A DNA stretch of 40,733 nucleotides from contig DBYC01000002.1 of NCBI GenBank assembly GCA_002310035.1, positions 1,195-41,927 of the forward strand, written 5' to 3'. The stretch is from a bacterium UBP6_UBA1196. GTDB lineage: Bacteria; UBP6; UBA1177. The position numbers and the translations under genes are program-made. This document shows positions 13,520-22,451 of the stretch, piece after piece (position 1 is the stretch's first letter; every line of letters starts with the position of its first letter). The notes below the pieces were generated by a model, which saw nothing but the letters and a program-made list of their open reading frames with translations, did no database searches and had not been told where the DNA came from.

Positions 13520-16500
13520 TTATTTAAGCTCTTCTAAAAGCATCATTGACTTGAGATAGAACTCATCTGTCGGAAGCAGATTCTTCATAAGGTTTTCCAA
13601 AGTTCTGATTGCTTTCGCCTTGTTGGAATCCTTCATTCCGAAAGCTTCCCAGTAAATTGTCTGAGCTTTCGACGAAAGGGTTTTCAGGCCGTCCTTTGCC
13701 GATTTGCTGTTGCCGTCAAGGTAAAGCGCTTCGTTGAAATCCTTTCTTGCACCGGAAAGATCGTTTTTGTCAAGTTTCGCGAGACCCGATTTGGAGTGAG
13801 CGTCAGCCATTGACGATTCGATCTGTTTCGTGACTTTTGTCGGCAGAACTTCTCTTGTGCCTTCCTCTTTGTATTCCTGTTTGAATTTCTGTTTGACCTG
13901 CTGAAGTTCGGCTTTGTTGATCTTGTCGATGCTTTCCTGATATTTCTTGGAAACCTGTTCCTTTTTAGCCTTTGCTTCGGCTTTGTCCTTGTCGTAGCTT
14001 TCCGATTTCTTTGCGTTGAGATCTTCTATTGCATCTTTTGTTTTGTTGATCTGTGTATCGTAATTTTCGGAAGTTTTTGCCCAGTTCTGTTTTTCCTTGT
14101 CGAGAATAGCCATTCTCTTTTCTTTTCTCTTCTCTTTTTCCGCAAGAAGTTTGTCTCTTCTGACCATCATCTGCTGTTTGTGTTTTTCACGGTCTTCCTT
14201 TTCTTTGATCTCCATGTTGTCGTATTTGTCAGTGATGGCCTGTTTGCCTTTTTCATACTGCTCTTCCTTGTTGATTTCGGCTTTCTGCCATGCAGCTTCC
14301 TGCTTTTTGCTCTCGGCATGGTGTTTAGCCTGCATATCGTCAAGGCGTCTTGCCCAAGCGCTGTTCATGTTGTCGATTTCTCTGTTCAAAGCATCGATCT
14401 GCTTGTCGTTGTTTGCCATATTAGCTCTGTCTGTAGCCGTTTTTCTCTCAAAAGCGGCTGCTCTGGCAGCTCTTTCCTTGTTCCAGGTTTCCTGCTGTTT
14501 TTCACGCTCTTTTCTTCTTGCTTCGATTTTCGAGTCTCTTTCTTTCTGAGCCTGAGCGATCTGCTGGTCAATGCCCGCTTTGGTCTTGTTTTTGTCAGCT
14601 ATAAATGCCTGATGCTGTTTTCTTGCGGCAGCTTCTTCTGCTTTTTTCTTTTTCTCGAAAGCGGCATTTTCTTTTTGGAGTCTCATACTTTCGTTCATAA
14701 GTTTTGCATCGAGGTCGGCAAAAATCTTCTCGTATTTCTTATCGATTTTTGCGGTCTCTTTCTGGATGTATGCGTCATGAGACTTTTCATGCTGTGCAAG
14801 CTGTTTTGAAACTTTCGCAAGTTCCGCTTTCATCGCGCCGAGTTCTTTGTTGCGCTGAGCCGAAAGTTTTGCGAGTTCTACAGCGAGCGCCTTTTTGAAG
14901 CCGCTTTCCGCGACAGCTTTTTTCTTCATGTTGGCATTCGAATCGGCTTTGAGAGCTGCGATTTTCTGCTTCTTTTCCTGCTGGAGTTTTGCTATGTCGG
15001 CTTTGATTTTACCCCTTATTTCGTTGTATTTTTTAGCGATAGCAGCATTCTCAGCTTTGACTTTCTCGTCTACGCCTTTGGAGTTGGCGAGAGCGGCGGC
15101 TTTCTTGGCGTTGAGGTCCTCGATAGTCTTTTTGTGAGCGGCAGTTGCGGCCGAAAGCTTGCCGGCTTTTTCGGCAGCAAGGTTTTTCTTTTCCTTGTTA
15201 AGTTTTGCGATCTCTTTTTCGTAAGGAGCTCTGACTTCTTTCAGTTTCGCCGGATCCGGAGTTTTGGATTTCTTTTCCCAGTTTTTCATCGCGGCGGAAT
15301 TTGCCTGCAGCTCTTTCTGTTTCGCGGCGATTTTGTTTCTGCTTGCAGCTTTTTCTTTGTCGCCCTGAGCTTTGTATTTAGCGTTCAGATTTGCCTTTTC
15401 GCCTTGTATCTTTTTGATTTCCTTAGCTTTTTCAGCGTTGACGGCATTCTTTCTGGCCTTTACGCTTGCAGCTATGTTTTTCTCTTTCGCAGCGCCGTCA
15501 GCCTTGATCTTTTTCGAAACACCGGCTCTCTGCGCCATCTGGCTTTTGTGAGCCGATTCAGCAGCCGCGACTTTCTTCTGGTGCGCTTTGATAGCGTTTG
15601 ATTTTTCTTTCTCGATCGTTGCGACTTCTTTCTTTATGGAAATAAGTTCGAGATTTTTGTCTTTCTCGATTTTCGCAAGTTCGTTTTTGTTGGCTGCGAT
15701 CTTTCTTTCGTATTTCGATTTTTCAAGATTGATCTTTCTGCCGGAACTTTCCTCTTCAAATTTGATTTTTCTCTCGACGGAAGCCTTGTCGTTGTCTATC
15801 TTTCTGATTGCAGCGGCATGTTCTCTCTCGATCTTTGCAAGTTCTGCTTTGTTGTCTTTCGCTGCTTCTTTTTTGTCAGCATAACTCTGCATCTCGCTGT
15901 CTTTCGCGGAGGACATCATGTCAAGCAGTTCCTGGAACTTATTGGTCGTTTCGATCTTTTTGTTTTCGAGGTCAGCTATCGACTGGTTCATCTCGTCCTT
16001 GATCGGTTCGATGCTGTAAGGAGCCATTTTCTGCTCGTATTTTCTGTCGATCGATGCGATCTGCTCTTCGTATTTTGCGATCTTCGTGTCGTAGGAATCT
16101 GCGATTTTTGCTTCTTCAGCCGCGAGATCAGCCATTTTTTTGGAATGCGCGTCGGCGATTTTTGCATCTTCAGCGGCTGCCTTGTCAAGCTGTGCCGCAG
16201 TTTCAGCTTTAGCTTTTTCGATTTCCTTGTTTACATCTTCCTCGACTTTATCGGCTTTCTGCGCGAAAGCGTCTTCCGCAGCAGCAAGTTTGACATCAAG
16301 CTTTGCGACTTCGTCGGCTTTCTGCTGCTCGATTTTGCTGTCGATCTCGGCCATCTTTGCTTTTTCTTCGTCGATCTGCGTTCTCAAAGCATTGTCTTTC
16401 TCGGCAAGTTTGTCGATTTCCTTTGCGACATAATCGCCCCAGTTTGCCTTGAAATTCTCGCTTGCTTCGGCGAGTTTGTTTTTCTCGATCATAATTTTTT

Positions 16501-18652
16501 CGTCGATATTCGCCGATTTCGTTGCATAATCGTCATCAAGTTTTCCTTTGAAATCCTCGAATTTGCCGGTTTCGACCGCGATCTGCTCGTCGATATTCGC
16601 TGCTTCGTTGAGAAGTTTCTCGTTTTCGGAGCGGATAGCGTTCTCTCTGTTGGCTTTCTCGTTTTCCTCGTCGTCAACAGTCTTTGCGACTATATCCTGA
16701 AGTTTTGCGATTTTTTCTTCGTATTCCTGCTCGGTTTTCGCGATATTCTCTTCGTTCGCGGCGATTTTCTGTTCCGCAGTGACGATCGTTTTTTCATTTT
16801 CTGCGATCATCGCCTCTTCTTTTTTGGCTTTCATCGTCTCGGTATCGTCAGTGTGTTTCGCGATGTCTTCCTCGAGCTTGGTTTTCTGAGCTGCAAGCTT
16901 GTTAAGGGTGTCTTCATAATCCTTTTCAAGCTTGGTCTGTGCCGTTTCCTTTTCTTTCGCGTAGTCTGCTTCTGCCTTTGCGCGTTCCTTTTCGGTGTTG
17001 TCCTGGATCGTTCCGAGAGTCGTAGCGCTCTTCATCATGAACTCCTCGATCTCCTGCTGGTATTTCTGGAGTTCTTTTTCTTTTGCCGATTCCTGGTCAT
17101 CGTATTTTGTAAGGTTATGGTTCAGACTGTCGAATTTTTTCTGATATTCTCTTTCGACTTCTACATTATATTTTCTGTCCTCATCCTCGTTTTTCATTCT
17201 GGTCGCTTCGTTGGCTCTTGTTATTTTGCTTTCCTCTGCCTCGAAGTCGTTAGCCATTTTCTGGATCTTGGAATCGGTTTCCCTGTTTTTTGCCTCGAGA
17301 GCCTGTTTGCGCTTTTCAAGCTCTGCGACTCTCTTGGTGACTTTTTCGCCTTCGGTCGTTTCAAGTTTTTTCTGCTTTTCGTAATAAGCGTCCTTGTCCT
17401 GCTGGTGTTTCTTTTTCCAGTCGCTGTACGCCTTGTCGTGAGCCTTGAACTCGTTTTCCTTGGCCTCGTCGCGTTTTTTGTTGGAAACCTTAATGACGCC
17501 TTTTTCACGCTGTTCGATCTGCGTGATCTGGCTTTCAAGATTTACGATTTCCTGCTCAAGGTCTGTATCGTCCTTTTCCCACTGATATTTCATGTCCTGG
17601 ATTTTTTTCTTGAGGGCGGTTTCGGCATCCTTGCGCTGTTTCGTAAGTTCTTTTTCCTTGGTTTTGAGGTCGTTGATCGCTTTTTCACGGGCTTTAATGT
17701 TGTTGTTAAGCCAGTCTTCGATGTCGGCAAGCTGTTTTGCGCGCCAGTTTCTTGCTTCCTCGATTTTTGATTTGAAAGTCCTGTGGATCTGTTCTACTGC
17801 CTGAGCATCCTGAGGATTCGGCTCGGCGTATCTTTTGCGCATGTTCTTGTCTTTCTTGAAGACCATCGCCTTGTAGCCCTGTTCGCGGAGTTCCTCGTCG
17901 GCCTTTCTGACTGACTCGAGAGTTCTCAGAGCACCTTTGTGGTCGCCGTCGTCGAGAGAATCTGTCGCATTGTCAAGACCTTTCTGGATTTTTCTGACAT
18001 TGTCAAGAAGCTGTTTCGCGATTTCGTTCTGCTGGCATTTGCAGTTGAGTTCGTTCGCCGCACGGTCAAAAATCTCGGCTGCGCCGTCAAGATCACCTTT
18101 GTCGTAAGCGGCAAAACCTTTTTTGATCTCTTCCTTGACATCTGAATATGAAGCCGTCCTGTTTGCTGCAGCCGGTTTTTTCTTGGTTTCCGGTTCTTCA
18201 GCCGAAGCGGACGAAGTTATAAGCGACTGGAGCGCGTTGAACACGTCGGATGCCATGTCCTCGCTGTCTGCATCAGCGCCTGATGTCACTGTCTTTGAGC
18301 CTTTCTTTTTGCCGTTCTCGTCGAACATAGAAACAACAATCTTTACATCGCCGGAACTCTTTTTGAGTTTCGGAACGACGACGAAATCGACAGAACCGCC
18401 TTTCATTGCGAGCTGAGCGATGCACTTCAGATCTTCTTTGCAGCGATCCGTCTTGAGTGATTTCGCAGCTGTGACCTTTGCGTTTTTAATGCTTGAGAGC
18501 AACAAAGACAGATTGTCGTCAATTTCTTTCGCGAGTTTCTTCTCAGAAGCGGTTTTCGCCTGCGTAGAAACAACGGAAACCGAATCCTCGGCAAATACCG
18601 AAAAAGAGATAAGAACAATTAAGAACCCAAAAACATTAACAATTCTTCTCAC
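13520..18652 (-). CDS. Giant exported coiled-coil protein (1710 residues)
   Basis: I place the start at GTG 18652 because GGAGAG lies four bases before it and the product then begins with a good signal peptide (RRIVNVFGFLIVLISFSVFA, cleavage before EDS); upstream frame codons add a hydrophilic stretch without a ribosome binding site. Domains: ~20-155 a small alpha/beta domain resembling CsgG/LpoB/TolB-like periplasmic modules, with a Cys pair in RCKEDLKC; ~175-275 TPR-like helices with another Cys pair (CKC); ~277-1600 an almost uninterrupted Lys/Glu/Ala-rich coiled coil with proline-marked breaks near 880 (MAPYSIEP) and 1137 (TPDPAKLKEVRAP); ~1610-1700 TPR-like helices (SGARKDFNEALYLDGN). 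As a straight coiled coil the rod would be roughly 190-200 nm, far more than the width of a periplasm. First gene of a three-gene operon. Function unknown. Confidence 0.88.
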   Translation of the reverse strand: MRRIVNVFGFLIVLISFSVFAEDSVSVVSTQAKTASEKKLAKEIDDNLSLLLSSIKNAKVTAAKSLKTDRCKEDLKCIAQLAMKGGSVDFVVVPKLKKSSGDVKIVVSMFDENGKKKGSKTVTSGADADSEDMASDVFNALQSLITSSASAEEPETKKKPAAANRTASYSDVKEEIKKGFAAYDKGDLDGAAEIFDRAANELNCKCQQNEIAKQLLDNVRKIQKGLDNATDSLDDGDHKGALRTLESVRKADEELREQGYKAMVFKKDKNMRKRYAEPNPQDAQAVEQIHRTFKSKIEEARNWRAKQLADIEDWLNNNIKAREKAINDLKTKEKELTKQRKDAETALKKKIQDMKYQWEKDDTDLEQEIVNLESQITQIEQREKGVIKVSNKKRDEAKENEFKAHDKAYSDWKKKHQQDKDAYYEKQKKLETTEGEKVTKRVAELEKRKQALEAKNRETDSKIQKMANDFEAEESKITRANEATRMKNEDEDRKYNVEVEREYQKKFDSLNHNLTKYDDQESAKEKELQKYQQEIEEFMMKSATTLGTIQDNTEKERAKAEADYAKEKETAQTKLEKDYEDTLNKLAAQKTKLEEDIAKHTDDTETMKAKKEEAMIAENEKTIVTAEQKIAANEENIAKTEQEYEEKIAKLQDIVAKTVDDEENEKANRENAIRSENEKLLNEAANIDEQIAVETGKFEDFKGKLDDDYATKSANIDEKIMIEKNKLAEASENFKANWGDYVAKEIDKLAEKDNALRTQIDEEKAKMAEIDSKIEQQKADEVAKLDVKLAAAEDAFAQKADKVEEDVNKEIEKAKAETAAQLDKAAAEDAKIADAHSKKMADLAAEEAKIADSYDTKIAKYEEQIASIDRKYEQKMAPYSIEPIKDEMNQSIADLENKKIETTNKFQELLDMMSSAKDSEMQSYADKKEAAKDNKAELAKIEREHAAAIRKIDNDKASVERKIKFEEESSGRKINLEKSKYERKIAANKNELAKIEKDKNLELISIKKEVATIEKEKSNAIKAHQKKVAAAESAHKSQMAQRAGVSKKIKADGAAKEKNIAASVKARKNAVNAEKAKEIKKIQGEKANLNAKYKAQGDKEKAASRNKIAAKQKELQANSAAMKNWEKKSKTPDPAKLKEVRAPYEKEIAKLNKEKKNLAAEKAGKLSAATAAHKKTIEDLNAKKAAALANSKGVDEKVKAENAAIAKKYNEIRGKIKADIAKLQQEKKQKIAALKADSNANMKKKAVAESGFKKALAVELAKLSAQRNKELGAMKAELAKVSKQLAQHEKSHDAYIQKETAKIDKKYEKIFADLDAKLMNESMRLQKENAAFEKKKKAEEAAARKQHQAFIADKNKTKAGIDQQIAQAQKERDSKIEARRKEREKQQETWNKERAARAAAFERKTATDRANMANNDKQIDALNREIDNMNSAWARRLDDMQAKHHAESKKQEAAWQKAEINKEEQYEKGKQAITDKYDNMEIKEKEDREKHKQQMMVRRDKLLAEKEKRKEKRMAILDKEKQNWAKTSENYDTQINKTKDAIEDLNAKKSESYDKDKAEAKAKKEQVSKKYQESIDKINKAELQQVKQKFKQEYKEEGTREVLPTKVTKQIESSMADAHSKSGLAKLDKNDLSGARKDFNEALYLDGNSKSAKDGLKTLSSKAQTIYWEAFGMKDSNKAKAIRTLENLMKNLLPTDEFYLKSMMLLEELK

Positions 18653-18708
18653 TTGACTCTCCACTATGTGAATATTAAGTTCATACAAACCTCAAAACAA
18701 ACCTACAA

Positions 18709-18736
18709 AGGATATATTATAATAAATCTTAGTCAA
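18709..18736 (-). promoter_or_regulatory. Promoter of the giant coiled-coil operon
   Basis: On the minus strand TTGACT (18731-18736) and TATCCT (18709-18714) are 16 bases apart. A leader of ~50 nt would precede the GTG at 18652. Confidence 0.55.
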
Positions 18737-18751
18737 TTTTTTTGGGGATGC

Positions 18752-18772
18752 TGCGGCAATTTTTTGGCCGCA
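18752..18772 (-). terminator. Hairpin directly after the M23 peptidase stop codon
   Basis: TGCGGC (18752-18757) and GCCGCA (18767-18772) are a perfect 6-bp GC-rich stem with a 9-base loop, starting at the base next to the TAA. No U-run follows on the minus strand, so it is terminator-like but not a classical intrinsic terminator. It separates two operons of the same direction. Confidence 0.4.
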
Positions 18773-19864
18773 TTATTTCATTAAATCGTCAAGTTCCGCG
18801 ATTTTGGTTCTGAAACTCTCTTTTTCGGATTCAGGCAGTTTTTCTATGACAGTTTTGTGGTATTTCATCGGATCGACTACTTTTCCTTTGTTCCCCACAT
18901 TGATCTGGTAGTGGAGATGCGGCGCTGTCGATTTGCCGGTATTGCCTGAAGCGGCGATCTGCTGGCCTGTCGTGACTTTCTGTCCTGCTTCGACGTTCAC
19001 TTCGCTCAGATGGAGGTATTTGAAGACATAGGGCGAACCTTTCGCTTCGATCTCTATGCAGTAGCCGTTATAGCGCGTTTTCCAGTTTACACGCGATACA
19101 GTGCCGTCAACAGTGGCGTAGACCGGCGTCCCGACATTTGTCTTGAAGTCGATTCCCTCGTGTTTCGGAGCTCTGTCGCCGATGGTGCTTGTTATTTGAA
19201 TATAGTTTTTGATAGGCGGAAACGGAGATATTATTTTTTCAAGCATTATTCCGTCAGAATAATAATATTTTGCAGGAGAATCTTTCGCCGCATACTTATA
19301 TATTTTTATTTCCTTGTTGAATTTATGTGAATAATATTTGACGGCGAGAACTTCCAGAATGTCAGGAAGATCATTGCGCGTCCGCTTCTCGTCGTCGGGA
19401 ATTATTCTGAAAACGAAGTCGATCTTGTCCCCTTTTCTTACATCGTTTCTGAGGACGATATCCCAAATCAGCAGTCTTCCGATATGCGCGCTCAGAATGT
19501 CGGCGAGATTGTTTATTCCGGTCGCTTTCGTGAGGCGTATAAGATCGTCGTTGGCGTTGAAAGCGTTATAGAAATTGTCTTCGATCACTGCCGAAGAGGC
19601 TACGATCTCGCCCGGTTCGACCTTGGCGACAGGTTTTGTCTCTGCAACAGTTTCCTGTGTTTCAGCTTCCTGAACCGCTGCAGGATCGCCGTTTTCTTCC
19701 GTTTTTTCGGTGTTTTCGGCAATTTTTTCCGCTGTTTCATCTGTCTTTTCCCCGGTTTTGACCGCAAAAACAATGATCCCGGCCAGAATAAGGTTCAAGC
19801 AGAATGAAAGAGTGAAAAGCGTCTTCCATTTTTTTACCTGCTGGTTTGAAAAAAGATATGTCAT
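18773..19864 (-). CDS. M23 (LytM/peptidase M23) family membrane-anchored metallopeptidase
   Basis: A 363-residue protein. One membrane helix (~14-36) is followed by a Glu/Thr/Lys-rich spacer (~37-85), a regulatory or substrate-like domain (~90-215), and the M23 peptidase domain (~230-335) with HEGID (zinc ligands H235, D239), LHL (H285) and APHLHY (H316/H318). All residues needed for activity are present, so it should cut peptidoglycan peptide cross-links in the periplasm; the spacer is long enough to reach the wall. It ends the operon iorAB / unknown / GT-C / M23 and overlaps the preceding glycosyltransferase gene by 4 bases (ATGA). Confidence 0.92.
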   Translation of the reverse strand: MTYLFSNQQVKKWKTLFTLSFCLNLILAGIIVFAVKTGEKTDETAEKIAENTEKTEENGDPAAVQEAETQETVAETKPVAKVEPGEIVASSAVIEDNFYNAFNANDDLIRLTKATGINNLADILSAHIGRLLIWDIVLRNDVRKGDKIDFVFRIIPDDEKRTRNDLPDILEVLAVKYYSHKFNKEIKIYKYAAKDSPAKYYYSDGIMLEKIISPFPPIKNYIQITSTIGDRAPKHEGIDFKTNVGTPVYATVDGTVSRVNWKTRYNGYCIEIEAKGSPYVFKYLHLSEVNVEAGQKVTTGQQIAASGNTGKSTAPHLHYQINVGNKGKVVDPMKYHKTVIEKLPESEKESFRTKIAELDDLMK

Positions 19865-21522
19865 TTCTCCCTCCTGAAAAGTGCCGAATAAAATACGGAA
19901 TCTGTCTCCGAAACAGCAAGCGGCCTGATCGTTCCGAACTCATAGGCGATGCTGTTCATAACATGCTCGTTCTGCTTTTCGTAAAAAAACAGAGCCATGT
20001 CTGCTTCGTGCAGATTGTTTGTTGCTCTTATGTCGCTTCTGACGATCCCTGCCTGCTGCATGAATCTGAAAGAATTCTGGTTCAAACCTTCGTAACCGCT
20101 CATAATGTAGATTCTTGTGTTCTGCGCGGCTTCCCTGTTCAGTGTTCCCGCCAGATCAATTATGTCGTAACCCCAGAAATTCCTTTGCATTCTTGCCTCA
20201 GCTGCTCCCTGCGCGCCGCCAATCAGTTCGTTATAGAACGCAGCGCCTCTTTTTGCAAATTTTATATTCGGCGAAATCAGAGAAATTAAAGTAATGATGA
20301 AAAGCGCGGCAACTGCAAGGTTTTTCTTTAAATCGCTTGTTTTTATTAGTTTTTTAGCTGTTTCTTCGATAACGAAAACGCCGGCGGTCAGCATCAGCGG
20401 ATAACCGGTAAACCAGTGTTTTATGCCTCCGAAAATGGGAACGCTCGGCCACGCGATGAGAAAAATCGGGAAAAGAGAGCCTGCGATCATTGCAAAAGCC
20501 GCTTCTTTTCCGGTTGGATCAGTGCTTTTGAAAAAATCACGGCAGAAATAAAAGATCCCGGCGAAAAAGCAGACAAGCTGCGGTGTCGGAGTCGTGAAAA
20601 ATGTCATTGCCCACGGAAAACTGAAAGGAAACGGTCCGTTTTTGAGCGGTTTTCCGAAGTAGTAGTTGAGATAGTTGACATGTTTTCCGTGAAATTCGGC
20701 GTATTCGATGAGCCTGTCGGCCGTATTGAACCACATTCTCGGCCAGATCAGTAAGTAAAGCGGCAGCGAAATTATTGCCATAAACCAGAAAACTTTAGGG
20801 ATCGCCTTGAAAAATCCTGTAAAACCGCCTTTCCCGGCCTCTTTGCGGTATGAAAAAAAGTAAAACCCCAGCCATGAAATGAACAGTAGTATAGGAATAA
20901 AAAGGACATTGTGCTTTGTAGCCATCGCTAAGGCGAAGAAAACGGCAGTTAAGATATGGACTGAAATTTTTTTAGTTTTCAGGCAGAAAATATAAAGGAT
21001 GAAAGTTGCGCTCCAGAAAAAAAGTATAGGCATATCGAAGCAGGCAAGATGCGAGTGAAAAAAGATGTGCGGCATCGTGAAAAAGAGGAGAAGAGCCGCT
21101 ACTGCGGTGATCCTGCTGAAGAAAAAAAGTCCGAAAAAGTAGATCATAAGTGCCGTCAGTGCCGCGAAAACTGCTGCAACGAGGCGCGCCGACATCGGAG
21201 CTGACAAGATTCCAAGTTTCCGCGTGAAAATAAACTGCGAAAGTCCGAAAAGTTCTTTCATGAACGGCGGATGCTCCGAATTGTAGTTGAAATATCTGTC
21301 GATCTCTTTTTTTGAAAAAATCTTTGCGAATTCGCCGTTCGAAATGTTGTTTCCGATCGATTCGTACCAGTCCGCCATATTATTCGCCGCTTTCATGTAA
21401 AAACCTTCGTCGCGGACAAAACCGATTGCCTCTGAAGTCAGAAAAATCATCAGAAAAACAAAAATTGCGGTTAGTCCGGCAATAAGAAGATCTGTTTTTT
21501 CAAAGCGGTTTTTAAAATTCAT
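19861..21522 (-). CDS. GT-C fold glycosyltransferase (PMT/ArnT-like, GT39-type)
   Basis: A 553-residue polytopic membrane protein. After the first membrane helix the outer loop holds VRDEGFYM (D38, E39), the acidic pair typical of dolichyl/undecaprenyl-phosphate-sugar dependent GT-C enzymes, followed by ~10 hydrophobic helices and a soluble C-terminal domain (~430-553). Family members transfer a sugar from a polyprenyl carrier to a protein or lipid on the outer face of the membrane. The acceptor cannot be told. It overlaps the upstream gene (21512-22450) by 11 bases and the M23 gene by 4, so the three are tightly coupled. Confidence 0.88.
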   Translation of the reverse strand: MNFKNRFEKTDLLIAGLTAIFVFLMIFLTSEAIGFVRDEGFYMKAANNMADWYESIGNNISNGEFAKIFSKKEIDRYFNYNSEHPPFMKELFGLSQFIFTRKLGILSAPMSARLVAAVFAALTALMIYFFGLFFFSRITAVAALLLFFTMPHIFFHSHLACFDMPILFFWSATFILYIFCLKTKKISVHILTAVFFALAMATKHNVLFIPILLFISWLGFYFFSYRKEAGKGGFTGFFKAIPKVFWFMAIISLPLYLLIWPRMWFNTADRLIEYAEFHGKHVNYLNYYFGKPLKNGPFPFSFPWAMTFFTTPTPQLVCFFAGIFYFCRDFFKSTDPTGKEAAFAMIAGSLFPIFLIAWPSVPIFGGIKHWFTGYPLMLTAGVFVIEETAKKLIKTSDLKKNLAVAALFIITLISLISPNIKFAKRGAAFYNELIGGAQGAAEARMQRNFWGYDIIDLAGTLNREAAQNTRIYIMSGYEGLNQNSFRFMQQAGIVRSDIRATNNLHEADMALFFYEKQNEHVMNSIAYEFGTIRPLAVSETDSVFYSALFRREK

Positions 21523-22450
21523 CTGTTATAAATCCGTTAAAAACAAAGTGACGCTGCCTGTCGTCGGCAGTTGTAAGTTTTATTGTAATTTCTTTAGTGT
21601 TTTCAGGCAGTTTAACATTTTTTTCCGTCAGCCTGAAAGTGAATGGGTTCGCATATTCGATCAAAGTTTTTCCGTCAGCCAGAATCTCGACATTGACAGG
21701 CGCACGGTTTTTGGAATGGTACGCCGAGTCTGCAAAAACGGACTCAAAATAAAGTTTCCGGCTGTTTTCCGGCACATTGAATACTATTTCAAGTGTTTTC
21801 CCTGTGACAGGATGTGCCCAGACAGCCTGTCTTGTTCCGCCGTTGAAAGAAAGCGTTGTCGATCCGACATAATTCCAGCTTTCGTTTGAACACTGCCACT
21901 TTGTTTCGGAAACTTTGCGGCATTCCTTGGTTTTTTCACCGTCCGAAAAGGAAACATGCTTTGCCTTGCCGATGTCGCGCGAAAAAACGAGAGCTTTTTT
22001 AACAGTTTTTGCCAATGTTTCTGCAAGGATGACCTCGCCCTGGCCTGCTTTGAAAGTCTCAAGAAGTTTCAAATTTAATTTTTTCAAATATTTTTCGCGT
22101 GATTTTTCCGATTTCAACAGCAGAAAAACGCGTTCGTCACTGTTTTTTATAGCCAGGATCGACTGTTCCGTCGCGTTTTTGAGGTCTAGAAAAACCGGCA
22201 GGATCCCTTCGTCAAGATATTTCAAAAAATCGAGATCCCAGTCGTTTTCAGTGAATACAAGATCTCCTTGCCTGAAGTTTTTATTCAATATTTCCGCAAA
22301 CTTATGATCTGTTTCAGGATCAAGCGCGTTCCTTTCGCTCAGCCCTGTCCACCAGAAAACAAAAGTCGAAACAACAGAAAGCGCAAAAAGAAAAAGAAAA
22401 ATTTTTTCGATAATGGAAAAGATTTTTTCTGATTTCGCGCAGTGAGACAA
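21512..22450 (-). CDS. Membrane-anchored protein with C-terminal beta-sandwich, partner of the GT-C enzyme
   Basis: A 312-residue protein starting with TTG at 22450 (GAGGGG six bases upstream; one base after the iorAB stop codon). One membrane helix (~13-33) precedes an alpha/beta segment (~40-140) and a C-terminal beta-sandwich (~185-312) resembling an NPCBM/carbohydrate-binding module (strands around KTLEIVFNVP, VNVEILADGKTLIEY and EITIKLTTADDRQ). No named family is recognised. Arrangement resembles the extracellular domains at the C-termini of the two GT-C proteins at 28690-33049, here as a separate chain. Likely helps the neighbouring GT-C enzyme act on its surface substrate (inference). 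Confidence 0.7.
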   Translation of the reverse strand: MSHCAKSEKIFSIIEKIFLFLFALSVVSTFVFWWTGLSERNALDPETDHKFAEILNKNFRQGDLVFTENDWDLDFLKYLDEGILPVFLDLKNATEQSILAIKNSDERVFLLLKSEKSREKYLKKLNLKLLETFKAGQGEVILAETLAKTVKKALVFSRDIGKAKHVSFSDGEKTKECRKVSETKWQCSNESWNYVGSTTLSFNGGTRQAVWAHPVTGKTLEIVFNVPENSRKLYFESVFADSAYHSKNRAPVNVEILADGKTLIEYANPFTFRLTEKNVKLPENTKEITIKLTTADDRQRHFVFNGFITDEF

Positions 22451-22451
22451 A

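Noticed and set aside
15818..17770. 650-codon plus-strand reading frame opposite the giant coiled-coil gene
   Set aside because: It is an antisense shadow: the coiled coil uses few codons whose complement is a stop, and the translation is a Phe/Leu/Val/Cys-rich string without domain structure or ribosome binding site.
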